Shown here: one piece after another, positions 37,401-48,747 of the stretch
Layout: each line of letters starts with the position of its first letter
How positions within the stretch are numbered: position 1 is the first letter of the stretch
Origin: Mytilus californianus
Lineage: Eukaryota > Mollusca > Bivalvia > Mytilida > Mytilidae
DNA: 64,000 bases
Direction of reading: 5' to 3'
NCBI RefSeq assembly: GCF_021869535.1
Contig: NW_026262669.1
Coordinates: forward strand, 310,001-374,000
Made by a program: the position numbers and the translations under genes
Notes under the pieces: model-generated
Told to the model about the DNA's origin: nothing
What the model saw: the letters and a program-made list of their open reading frames with translations, nothing else
The model's database searches: none

Positions 37401-40400
37401 TCCAAGTCTCTGGTTGTCACTATCAAAGTTTTCTTTGGTTAGGTAGCATTGGTCTAAGTCTCTGGTTGTCACTATCAAAGTTTTCTTTGATCAGGTAACA
37501 TTGGTCCAAGTTTCTGGTTGTCACTATCAAAGTTTTCTTTGATCAGGTAACATTGGTCCAAGTCTCTGGTTGTCACTCTCATAGTTTTCTTTGATCAGGT
37601 AACATTGGTCCAAGTCTCTGGTTGTCACTCTCAAAGTTTTCTTTGATCAGGTAACATTGGTCCAAGTCTCTGGTTGTCACTATCAAAGTTTTCTTTGGTT
37701 AGGTAACATTGGTCTAAGTCTCTGGTTGTCACTATCAAAGTTTTCTTTGATCAGGTAACATTGGTCCAAGTCTCTGGTTGTCACTATCAAAGTTTTCTTT
37801 GATCAGGTAACATTGGTCCAAGTCTCTGGTTGTCACTCTCAAAGTTTTCTTTGATCAGGTAACATTGGTCCAAGTCTCTGGTTGTCACTATCAAAGTTTT
37901 CTTTGGTTAGGTAACATTGGTCTAAGTCTCTGGTTGTCACTATCAAAGTTTTCTTTGGTTAGGTAACATTGGTCTAAGTCTCTGGTTGTCACTATCAAAG
38001 TTTTCTTTGATCAGGTAACATTGGTCCAAGTCTCTGGTTGTCACTATCAAAGTTTTCTTTGATCAGGTAACATTGGTCCAAGTCTCTGGTTGTCACTATC
38101 AAAGTTTTCTTTGGTTAGGTAACATTGGTCTAAGTCTCTGGTTGTCACTATCAAAGTTTTCTTTGATCAGGTAACATTGGTCCAAGTCTCTGGTTGTCAC
38201 TATCAAAGTTTTCTTTGATCAGGTAACATTGGTCCAAGTCTCTGGTTGTCACTCTCAAAGTTTTCTTTGATCAGGTAACATTGGTCCAAGTCTCTGGTTG
38301 TCACTATCAAAGTTTTCTTTGGTTAGGTAACATTGGTCTAAGTCTCTGGTTGTCACTATCAAAGTTTTCTTTGGTTAGGTAACATTGGTCTAAGTCTCTG
38401 GTTGTCACTATCAAAGTTTTCTTTGATCAGGTAACATTGGTCCAAGTCTCTGGTTGTCACTATCAAAGTTTTCTTTGATCAGGTAACATTGGTCCAAGTC
38501 TCTGGTTGTCACTATCAAAGTTTTCTTTGGTTAGGTAGCATTGGTCTAAGTCTCTGGTTGTCACTATCAAAGTTTTCTTTGATCAGGTAACATTGGTCCA
38601 AGTCTCTGGTTGTCACTATCAAAGTTTTCTTTGATCAGGTAACATTGGTCCAAGTCTCTGGTTGTCACTCTCAAAGTTTTCTTTGATCAGGTAACATTGG
38701 TCCAAGTCTCTGGTTGTCACTATCAAAGTTTTCTTTGGTTAGGTAACATTGGTCTAAGTCTCTGGTTGTCACTATCAAAGTTTTCTTTGATCAGGTAACA
38801 TTGGTCCAAGTCTCTGGTTGTCACTATCAAAGTTTTCTTTGATCAGGTAACATTGGTCCAAGTCTCTGGTTGTCACTATCAAAGTTTTCTTTGATCAGGT
38901 AACATTGGTCCAAGTTTCTGGTTGTCACTATCAAAGTTTTCTTTGATCAGGTAACATTGGTCCAAGTCTCTGGTTGTCACTCTCATAGTTTTCTTTGATC
39001 AGGTAACATTGGTCCAAGTCTCTGGTTGTCACTCTCAAAGTTTTCTTTGATCAGGTAACATTGGTCCAAGTCTCTGGTTGTCACTATCAAAGTTTTCTTT
39101 GGTTAGGTAACATTGGTCTAAGTCTCTGGTTGTCACTATCAAAGTTTTCTTTGATCAGGTAACATTGGTCCAAGTCTCTGGTTGTCACTATCAAAGTTTT
39201 CTTTGATCAGGTAACATTGGTCCAAGTCTCTGGTTGTCACTCTCAAAGTTTTCTTTGATCAGGTAACATTGGTCCAAGTCTCTGGTTGTCACTATCAAAG
39301 TTTTCTTTGGTTAGGTAACATTGGTCTAAGTCTCTGGTTGTCACTATCAAAGTTTTCTTTGATCAGGTAACATTGGTCCAAGTCTCTGGTTGTCACTATC
39401 AAAGTTTTCTTTGATCAGGTAACATTGGTCCAAGTCTCTGGTTGTCACTATCAAAGTTTTCTTTGGTTAGGTAGCATTGGTCTAAGTCTCTGGTTGTCAC
39501 TATCAAAGTTTTCTTTGATCAGGTAACATTGGTCCAAGTCTCTGGTTGTCACTATCAAAGTTTTCTTTGATCAGGTAACATTGGTCCAAGTCTCTGGTTG
39601 TCACTCTCAAAGTTTTCTTTGATCAGGTAACATTGGTCCAAGTCTCTGGTTGTCACTATCAAAGTTTTCTTTGGTTAGGTAACATTGGTCTAAGTCTCTG
39701 GTTGTCACTATCAAAGTTTTCTTTGATCAGGTAACATTGGTCCAAGTCTCTGGTTGTCACTCTCAAAGTTTTCTTTGATCAGGTAACATTGGTCCAAGTC
39801 TCTGGTTGTCACTATCAAAGTTTTCTTTGATCAGGTAACATTGGTCTAAGTCTCTGGTTGTCACTATCAAAGTTTTCTTTGATCAGGTAACATTGGTCCA
39901 AGTCTCTGGTTGTCACTATCAAAGTTTTCTTTGATCAGGTAACATTGGTCTAAGTCTCTGGTTGTCACTATCAAAGTTTTCTTTGATCAGGTAACATTGG
40001 TCCAAGTCTCTGGTTGTCACTCTCAAAGTTTTCTTTGATCAGGTAACATTGGTCCAAGTCTCTGGTTGTCACTATCAAAGTTTTCTTTGATCAGGTAACA
40101 TTGGTCCAAGTCTCTGGTTGTCACTATCAAAGTTTTCTTTGGTTAGGTAACATTGGTCTAAGTCTCTGGTTGTCACTATCAAAGTTTTCTTTGATCAGGT
40201 AACATTAGCCCAAGTCTCTGGTTGTCACTATCAAAGTTTTCTTTGATCAGGTAACATTGGTCTAAGTCTCTGGTTGTCACTATCAAAGTTTTCTTTGATC
40301 AGGTAACATTGGTCCAAGTCTCTGGTTGTCACTATCAAAGTTTTCTTTGGTTAGGTAACATTGGTCTAAGTCTCTGGTTGTCACTATCAAAGTTTTCTTT

Positions 40401-41543
40401 GATCAGGTAACATTGGTCCAAGTCTCTGGTTGTCACTATCAAAGTTTTCTTTGATCAGGTAACATTGGTCCAAGTCTCTGGTTGTCACTATCAAAGTTTT
40501 CTTTGATCAGGTAACATTGGTCTAAGTCTCTGGTTGTCACTATCAAAGTTTTCTTTGATCAGGTAACATTGGTCCAAGTCTCTGGTTGTCACTATCAAAG
40601 TTTTCTTTGATCAGGTAACATTGGTCCAAGTCTCTGGTTGTCACTCTCAAAGTTTTCTTTGATCAGGTAACATTGGTCCAAGTCTCTGGTTGTCACTATC
40701 AAAGTTTTCTTTGGTTAGGTAACATTGGTCTAAGTCTCTGGTTGTCACTATCAAAGTTTTCTTTGATCAGGTAACATTGGTCCAAGTCTCTGGTTGTCAC
40801 TATCAAAGTTTTCTTTGGTTAGGTAACATTGGTCTAAGTCTCTGGTTGTCACTATCAAAGTTTTCTTTGATCAGGTAACATTGGTCCAAGTCTCTGGTTG
40901 TCACTATCAAAGTTTTCTTTGATCAGGTAACATTGGTCCAAGTCTCTGGTTGTCACTCTCAAAGTTTTCTTTGGTTAGGTAACATTGGTCCAAGTCTCTG
41001 GTTGTCACTCTCAAAGTTTTCTTTGATCAGGTAACATTGGTCCAAGTCTCTGGTTGTCACTCTCAAAGTTTTCTTTGATCAGGTAACATTGGTCCAAGTC
41101 TCTGGTTGTCACTCTCAAAGTTTTCTTTGATCAGGTAACATTGGTCCAAGTCTCTGGTTGTCACTCTCAAAGTTTTCTTTGATCAGGTAACATTGGTCCA
41201 AGTCTCTGGTTGTCACTCTCAAAGTTTTCTTTGATCAGGTAACATTGGTCCAAGTCTCTGGTTGTCACTCTCAAAGTTTTCTTTGATCAGGTAACATTGG
41301 TCCAAGTCTCTGGTTGTCACTATCAAAGTTTTTTATAAAAAAACTTGGACAAAGAAAATACTGCACTGTGATTGAATAATTATCGTCCAAGTCCATCCAT
41401 AGGATGAGATTCTATTCCATCCAACATATCCAAGTCCATCAAACTTTTTGATATAAGTTTTCTTTGATGATTGCAATTGTCACTATGAAAAAAGACATCA
41501 AGACTTAAATGATACAAGAAGACTTTGATAGTGACCAGCACTT
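34478..41543. repeat. 52-bp satellite in the intron, inverted ends, 884-bp higher-order period
   Basis: About 130 head-to-tail units of 52 bp ('tctctggttgtcactctcaa', 'agttttctttgatcaggtaa', 'cattggtccaag') fill 34,490-41,330. Two main subtypes alternate: 'gatcagg..ggtcc' and 'ggttagg..ggtct'. The rare 'tctcatag' variant sits at 34,921, 35,805, 36,689 and 37,573 (884 bp apart, 17 units) and again at 38,977 (27 units on). The first unit begins with TGGTTGTCACTATCAAAGT. About 200 bp of non-repeat DNA after the last unit ends in ACTTTGATAGTGACCAGCA (41,521-41,540), the inverted form, so the array may have grown inside a DNA transposon. Confidence 0.95.
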
Positions 41544-42339
41544 TAATTGATGTTTGTAAACATTACCTTATATAATATGTATTACAATGTGTATTATAAA
41601 CAAACAAATGTGTGGAAATATATATCTTATTTGTTTTGTACACAAAAATATTTAAATTATGGACTGGAGTAAACCAGGTACAATTTTATCTGGTCTTTTT
41701 CCCAGGGTAGATTTATAGTGCTGTCATCCCTATTTACCTGTTTGTTTGGACTATTCTGTAGTACAATAGTAGGACTTGTAGACTAATACATAGATCCAGA
41801 TAGGTAAAAAGTTCACCTGTAAAATGTAGGTCAGGTATAACGCTTAAATCACAACAGGTAAGCCAATTTTAAATAATTCAAAAAATATAATTTGCATTTT
41901 AAAGATGACTCTGAGATAGTAAGTGGGATTAATAATTGTAATAAAATCTGCTTTGACATTACGTAAAGAAGGTTATTTAAAAAATTATCAGTTTAAATTG
42001 TCTTTTAATTGGTTGTACAATATTTTGGCATAAAACCTAACTTATATACATTTGTTGTGATATGACTAAATCTTGTCTTTAACTTTTAAAAAATAGGGTT
42101 AGAATGACTTATTTGTAAATGCTAGCTATCTTATTTCAAAATAAAAAATAATAGCATGAAGAATTGTGTGAATTATTACTCATATTTTACTACAAGTCAC
42201 AAAATTGTTATTAAAAAAATTACTGTGTATTTGAAAATGAAATAAATTCCCTCCTGTAGGCCTCTTTAATGTGGATATCTATAATGTGCATCAACCTTTT
42301 TGTTGTGTCTATTTAAATAAGAGATGATAAACAAGAAGC
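41544..42339. other. Intronic DNA, no gene seen
   Basis: AT-rich and apparently low copy. No exon passes both splice-site and frame tests apart from the short one that follows. Confidence 0.4.
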
Positions 42340-42352
42340 ATGGCTTCAAATG
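42340..42352 (+). CDS. Candidate alternative first coding exon (MASN..)
   Basis: ATG GCT TCA AAT G followed by donor GTAAGA (at 42,353) has a good start context (agcATGG). Its leftover base completes the Glu codon of the exon at 47,619 (MASN then EAISDEKG..). In-frame stops lie just upstream (42,325-42,330), as expected for a 5' UTR. This would produce the coiled-coil protein without the CARD. With one base supplied from a preceding exon at an internal AG (42,335) it could also be an internal exon. Only transcript data can settle it. Confidence 0.35.
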
Positions 42353-42570
42353 GTAAGATTTAAAATTTTGTACACATAATCAAATGTCATATTCCGTGAG
42401 ACGATAACAAGTGATATAACCTTATTTACCCTTTTATTTCATTAATTTTGATTTATGATCATGATGATTGATTGGTGATTGCTTTACATCACCTTATTGC
42501 CATTAGCATAAAATGTTATATTGTTGTGATATTGTTTGACTGAAAGTTCAGAAACTACTAAGTGCATTTA

Positions 42571-42925
42571 GGGACTTATCATTTACCTAGGAGGGGGGGC
42601 AGGTCATTTTGAAATCAAACGTTTTCTTGATCCCCCATAATATTTCACATTATTTTTTTATCCCCCGGCCCCTTAAAAACATTTTTAAAAAATGTGATCC
42701 CCCTCTATTAAACATGCCAAAACACTTATCTTTGACACATATGATATGTAGGATATACTTGAAGATTCAAAATTTCACAAATGTTTCATTAGAGATAAAA
42801 ATTGATCTCCCATTTTGAATTTATAAAAAAAAATTAACTCCCCTTTTCCACTTATAGAAAAAAACTTGATCCCCCCTGCATTTTGCCCCACCCCCCCTTT
42901 CCTCATGTAAAAAATGGTAAGTCCC
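42571..42925. mobile_element. MITE, GGGACTTATCATTT ends, TTA duplication (Harbinger-like)
   Basis: The left end GGGACTTATCATTTACCTAG pairs with the right end AAAAAATGGTAAGTCCC. The flanking trinucleotide 'tta' is at 42,568-42,570 and 42,926-42,928. PIF/Harbinger elements duplicate TWA (TTA or TAA), so that superfamily is likely. The interior repeats 'gatcccccc' type motifs. Open frames across it are chance. Confidence 0.75.
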
Positions 42926-43424
42926 TTATTGTGATTGTTGAAAATTGTACCATCTTCAATAATATACTAGTACTGATGTCTATATACTTTATGCCAAGAT
43001 ATATAAATCATCACATGTCTAAAAAGTAGGGAACACCTCATTTCCCAGGAATGACAAAAAAAAAACCAGACATATAGACTAGAAATTAAGAAATTATTGC
43101 CTGCATTTATTATTACAATTGTTGGTTAACTTACAAAAATGTGAGATTAATTATTGCTATTTTAGGAAATGTTGCATGAAAGTAATGTTGTCAAAATTCA
43201 AAAGTTTTTATTTTTACAATACCCATCCTGTCAGAATTTTTGCATTAATAAAAACATCTGGAATTATTTAAAAATTGACAGTATTTAGATATGACAATCT
43301 TGAGTTAACACTAATAAACGACTTTAAGCTTGATAAGATGAATGTTATTATATATATGTCATTTCATGCCTCATTTAGCTGTGTAATGTTCTTATGAGGA
43401 AATATTTCTGAAAACAATTGATGT

Positions 43425-43765
43425 TTTGTTCAGTCATAGAAAAGCTATGTTACGCACAGGCTATCCATATGTGTGTGTGTGTGGGGGAGGGTTTCTGTCT
43501 TTGGACAGGGACAAGATGATTTGTTCAGTCAGAGAAAAAAAAGGCTGTGTTAGGCACTAACTATTTATATTTTTTGGGAGGCATGGGTTATTTCTTGGGA
43601 CACATTTTTTTTTACTTTAATTGAAAACTAAATATTTTTCTAATTAAACATACAGGAACAAGAGGATAATTTATTCAATCAGAGAAAAAAGCTTTATTAG
43701 AGACTGACTATCCATATTTGTGGGGGGGGGGGGGGGGGGGGGGGGGGTGAGTTTTTTGTTGAGAC
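43425..43765. repeat. Three diverged copies of an about 120-bp repeat with G-run
   Basis: 'ttcagtcagagaaaa..gctgtgttaggcac..actat' appears at about 43,429, 43,523 and 43,672. Each is followed by a G-rich stretch; the last has a run of about 26 G (43,721-43,747), whose length may be an assembly artefact. Confidence 0.8.
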
Positions 43766-43861
43766 AAACAATTTTTTTATTACTTAAATGAAATTCAAAA
43801 ACAAAACAAACTATTGCTAGTGAAATTTTTTATTACTACTTGAAGCAAAATTGTTTCAATG

Positions 43862-44770
43862 TTCAAACTTCCCTGCTAGTCTATGATCAAACATCCCTGC
43901 TAGTCTATGATCAAACATCCCTGCTAGTCTATGATCAAACATCCCTGCTAGTCTATGATCAAACATCCCTGCAAATCTATGATCAAACATCCTTGCATGT
44001 CTATGATCAAACATCCCTGCAAGTCTATGATCAAACATCCCTGCAAGTCTATGATCAAACATCCCTGCATGTCTATGATCAAACATCCCTGCAAGTCTAT
44101 GATCAAACATCCTTGCATGTCTATGATCAAACATCCCTGCAAGTCTATGATCAAACATCCTTGCATGTCTATGATCAAACATCCCTGCATGTCGACATGT
44201 TGAGCTGTGATATATGATCAAACATCCCTGCATGTCTATGATCAAACATCCCTGCATGTCTATGATCAAACATCCCTGCAAGTCTATGATCAAACATCCT
44301 TGCATGTCTATGATCAAACATCCCTGCAAGTCTATGATCAAACATCCTTGCATGTCTATGATCAAACATCCCTGCAAGTCTATGATCAAACATTCTTGCA
44401 TGTCTATGATCAAACATCCCTGCAAGTCTATGATCAAACATCCTTGCATGTCTATGATCAAACATCCCTGCAAGTCTATGATCAAACATCCCTGCTAGTC
44501 TATGATCAAACTTCCCTGCTAGTCTATGATCAAACATCCTTGCATGTCTATGATCAAACATCCCTGCATGTCTATGATCAAACATCCCTGCATGTCTATG
44601 ATCAAACATCCCTGCATGTGGACATGTTGAGCTGTGATATATAATCAAACATCCCTGCATGTTGACATGTTGAGCCGTGATATATAATCAAAAATCCCTG
44701 CATGTCGACATGTTGAGCTGTGATATATAATCAAACATCCCTGCATGTGGCCATGTTGAGCTGTGATATC
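43862..44770. repeat. 24-bp minisatellite passing into a 43-bp repeat
   Basis: The 24-bp units 'tctatgatcaaacatccctg' + 'caag' (variants catg, ctag) run to about 44,620, with one 43-bp-type unit embedded at 44,185-44,220. After that the unit becomes about 43 bp by adding 'tcgacatgttgagctgtgat'. Since 24 is a multiple of three and the unit has no stop in four frames, long frames appear on both strands with 8-residue repeats (YDQTSLQV, MIKHPCKS, CLIIDLQG, FDHRLAGM). There is no sign that any is translated. Confidence 0.93.
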
Positions 44771-45060
44771 ATCATGTTGTGGTTTATTTATTCTATTTAA
44801 CACCACAAACAAAGGAAGTATTAGGTTACCAATATTAGTATGAGTAATGAATGAACATATCTTTTAAAGTTTACACCTTGTATTTTAATCTTCTTTGTCT
44901 TAATTATAATTTTATATTCATAGAGGTGTTTACAGTCAAACATTTAATCAACTCATAATTGTTATCTCATTCTCAAACAGTTGAATATATGTGAGGTCAG
45001 GAGTTCAATCTTATTAATTCTATCATGTCTTTCCCCACTCTTTGCTATATGAGTAGGAAG
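44771..45060. other. Intronic DNA, no gene seen
   Basis: AT-rich spacer between the minisatellite and the SINE; nothing recognised. Confidence 0.4.
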
Positions 45061-45312
45061 GGGCTGTGGTGGCTGAGTGGTCTACTGTATCACTGACTAG
45101 CCTGTCCACACTGAGTTTGTGAGTTCAAATCCTGCATGTGACAGGTGCACTTGACTCCAATCTTTATTGAAATGGATTGTCCGTTTTCCTGCCGATGGTT
45201 GGTGGTTGTCTTCATACACACAGGCTTCTTTCACACCCCCAAAAAACAACAAAAAAACTGACTGCCTCAAAAGAGTCATTGAATTTTAAAGTGTTTTGGT
45301 TTTGGTTTTGGA
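45061..45312 (+). mobile_element. tRNA-derived SINE
   Basis: The 5' part carries an A box (tggctgagtggt, 45,070-45,081) and a B box (gagttcaaatcc, 45,121-45,132), matching the pol III internal promoter of a Leu/Ser-type tRNA. A non-tRNA body follows with 'gatggttggtggttgtcttc', which resembles the conserved centre of several mollusc SINEs. It closes with a (TTTTGG)n tail (45,294-45,312). The tRNA part has diverged and would not make a functional tRNA. Confidence 0.8.
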
Positions 45313-45934
45313 AAAATGAAAGAATTTATCTGATGGTCAATAAAACATCACACTTTCTCAATTTGATAATTTGAGTTATCTCCCTTCTATTAAAATTAAC
45401 AATAATGATTTGACAATTCACACCAAACATGTTAGGATAGATTAGAAATAAATATAATAAAATATGATATTTTGTGTATTATTTGGTGATGACAGAAAGC
45501 TTGTCAATCAGCTTTGTGACTAACTCCCATCATTATTATCCCATAGCTGTAAACTTTAAATTATCTGTACTTCCGAGGTGAGATCATCGATGAAGGTATA
45601 ACTCGCTACAGGTAAAATAATTGGAGTAATCACTTATATAACAACTTGGAAATAAGTCTTCTGGAGGCTGTTTATAATTTTAAACCCTTTGCTACTGTAT
45701 GCATAGTTTAAAACTATATATATATTGTATACATGTAGTAAATCCTTAACGAGTCAAAAATGCAATTAAATGTTACATAATTTGTGGTCAGGCATTGTGG
45801 TCATAAACATTTCAAGTATGTTATCGTATTCAGACTCAGAATACAGAATTCAACCAATCACAACATTTGATTTGGTGTTTTGAACACAAATTTTGCACTC
45901 CCAGTCCCAAGTACTGAGTAAAGTTTTATGACAG

Positions 45935-46190
45935 AGATCGCAGATCTGGTAGTATTTTATCAACAGTTGAGAACATGGGTATTATTGAGTAGACAATACA
46001 ATTCCTATCTCAGACACATTTTCATGTTTATTAGTGACAACCCAACATTTTTTTTCTTGGCCTAATAGGCAGTCAGGTCTGGTAGTATTGGTTTTATCAA
46101 CAGATAAGAACATGGGTATTTTATTTGTAAACAATTAAAATTCCAATCTCTGTCTCATTTTATGGTCATTTGTTTCTGATCTTAATCAGT
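45935..46190. repeat. Direct duplication of about 130 bp
   Basis: 'tctggtagtatt..tttatcaacag.t.agaacatgggtatt' occurs at about 45,944 and again at 46,078, followed by similar 'acaatacaattcctatctca / acaattaaaattccaatctc' stretches. Confidence 0.75.
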
Positions 46191-46199
46191 GAGACAATA

Positions 46200-47618
46200 T
46201 TGATATAAGGGAGATAATTGATTGACTTTATAATGGAAATGGCGACAAATTGTCACTTGAATTATCATACCATTAAAACATAAAAGACGTGACTGATAAA
46301 ATTGTTAAGTAAGAAACATGTTAGAACTTTCTTGTTCACTTTCTGATCCTGAACTTTAGACAGATCATTGAATATTTCAGATAATACTGAATAAAAACAA
46401 CAAATTATAAACTTTAATTTTGCTGTCAGGCCTCTTTGTTTCTAGTTATCTCAGTCATTTATTCTGTTTGTGTGAAATGCTTCATTGTTATTTATATAAA
46501 TTTAGATGTTCAATGAAGTACAAATTTCTTTTAAGGGAAGCTTGTATGCAGACTTAAACAAAATTACAAAATCAAATATCCATAAAAATTCAATTTAAAA
46601 ATACGAAGATGTCGTATTATTGTCAACTAGACAACTCTCCAAAAGACACCAAATGACACAGAAATTAACAACTATATGACAAATGTAAAACAATTTAATC
46701 CAAGAAAACAAACAGCTTCTTTTTTTTAAATCACTCTCATTATCTTCAGTTAAATTGGACTTAATACTGTGAGACAGACCACTAAAGCTTGTTTCTAATC
46801 TAGATACTGTCGATTCATTTATTTTCCGCGGCACCAACTTTCGACGAAACTTTATATTTTCTTAGATAATTTTCTTAAAAATTATTGAAAGACAAATAAA
46901 AATTTCAATTTTTTTTAATGTGTAGGCAAATATAATATCACAAACTTTCCTTCATCCTTAATTTCCATGAGTAGTTATTAAAATGTTAAAATAATCAAAA
47001 TTTCAATTAATTTCATTGTTCCTGTTCTGGAATGGTAATATCAGAAACTGGACATTTTGTGTATTATCATCTCTACTGTTATTACAAACTCAGGTTTTTT
47101 GTTTTAAACATCTGTTTGTTAAGTATTATTATCTGACCCTTTATCAGCATTAGGTGACAGATTTACAGCTTTAGTTAACCATTTTATAATTGAGAGAAGA
47201 TATGAAAATTTCACTCTGTAGGGTTTGGATGCAAGACTGAATAAAAGTAACAGTTCAAAATCAATGTAGTTTAATTTTATCATATCTAGTTGCACATTCA
47301 TATTAGTCCTCTTGTCAGAAAAAAAACCAGTTTGATATTTAAATAATAAAAAAAGATTTTTTTTATATCAAAAAGGAAAAGAAAGTTATTATTTCAATTT
47401 AAAATGTACTCTGTTATGTTTGTGAAATTCAGTGGTTAAAATTCTCATTTAAAAGATATATAAATTTAACACAGTTAAGCTTGGACATAGTATAGTAGTC
47501 CCAGAGTTGAGCAATTTTAATTAATAAATTGCACAATTAATATACATGGAAATATATACATTAATCAAGTAGATCTAATCAAAATCAGGTAACAATGTTA
47601 TTGATGTATATTTTTTAG
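46200..47618. other. Intronic DNA with a degraded family C copy (46,600-46,705)
   Basis: Apart from 'gaagatgtcgtattattgtc..gacaactctcc..aaatgacac', a worn family C copy, this AT-rich stretch shows no exon, RNA or clear repeat. It ends in the polypyrimidine tract and acceptor of the coiled-coil exon ('tattttttag'). Confidence 0.5.
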
Positions 47619-47784
47619 AAGCAATATCTGATGAAAAAGGTCCAACAAAGGCCCTGCAACTGGGATTTGAATTAGCTCTTAAAGAAAGAGATCATGCTCT
47701 GAGGCAGCTCCAGCAAGTGAAGACAGAGAGAGATTCAGCTTTAGCAAGTCTGGACAACATTGAAGGCAAGAATAAAACTCCAAG
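47619..47784 (+). CDS. Internal exon: coiled-coil segment of the CARD-scaffold gene
   Basis: A 166-bp exon with acceptor 'tattttttag' and donor CCAAG|GTAAAA, open only in the frame that needs one base from the previous exon. It encodes EAISDEKGPTKALQLGF, then a charged heptad-like stretch ELALKERDHALRQLQQVK followed by TERDSALASLDNIEGKNKTP. The 'ERD.A..QL..VK.ERD.A' pattern is typical of coiled coils in DLG5 and similar MAGUK or CARMA scaffolds. The CARD exon at 26,426 leaves exactly one base, and direct joining gives ..LLENPEAISDEKG. The exon leaves two bases, which the next exon (48,748) completes to Ser. Exon status is strong; the protein family is an inference. Confidence 0.82.
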
Positions 47785-48747
47785 GTAAAAAAAACACCTC
47801 CACTCTCAGTTCACAAAACTTCCATGCATGTCAAATAAATAAATTATGAAATTAAAACAGAATCAAATCATGTGAACCCTAAGTGATTCAGCTTCGAATT
47901 GGAAATAGGTACATGCATGTGCAGTTAAATTTTGACAGACCTTTGGTTTTTTTATTGTCATATAACTGCAGTGTTACTGCACTACCTAATTATAACTTCA
48001 ATAGAATATATGATTATATCTGTTTTATGTATACCATTCTTGCACAGGAACATTTTATTGCTATACAGATCCTGTGTACAAGCTTTGCTTACAAGGATCT
48101 AATAATGAATATATGTTCTGATTATTATATAGACAACCAATGAAATTATTGCCTGCAAAATATTGAAGGTGAATACATCATTATTTCCTAGTATGAAGCA
48201 AAAATCTTGCAATCTGATGGGTTAATTACCTGGGTGCTAATAGCACATCACCCAAAATAAACTACTTACACCTGGGGATAAAAAACATATTACTATGCGC
48301 AGCAATATAAAATGGTACATTTACATAAATTGCCAGGAGTATAAACAATTAAAAAGTGTAATATGGTATATTCATTTTTATATTAAAATTGTAAAAAAAA
48401 CAAACTAATTTTATTTTTTTTTTGCTTGCCTAGTCAGTAAAAGATAAGTAACTTTATTTATTTATGTCTGCTAAGATGGCTAAGAAATGATTAGTTTGTT
48501 AAAAAATGAGTAAAGGAACAAACGCTTCATAAGAAATGAATATTTTATATTGGTGTAATCTGGTGTATTGAATTTACACTGGTGTAGAAAATTCTGTACA
48601 CCCCTAGGCCTGATTACACCAACATAACTATTATTACAACAATTCCCGAGGACCCCAAAAAGTTCTTATAGGTGAAGTGATCTGTGTTGTAATCAGATTG
48701 TGTCCTAGAAGTCATGTAAGTCATAAGCTGTTATTGTTGATTTTCAG

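Noticed and set aside
42322..42352. Exon starting at 42,322 reading RDDKQEAWLQM
   Set aside because: Its acceptor (aataag) is poor and it ends in phase 0, which does not fit the one-base need of the 47,619 exon.
43840..44660. Long open frames with 8-residue repeats on both strands
   Set aside because: They follow from a 24-bp unit lacking stops; four frames are open at once and none has splice sites, a unique N-terminus or a domain.
45061..45140. Functional tRNA-Leu or tRNA-Ser gene
   Set aside because: A and B boxes are present but the acceptor stem does not pair and a SINE body follows.
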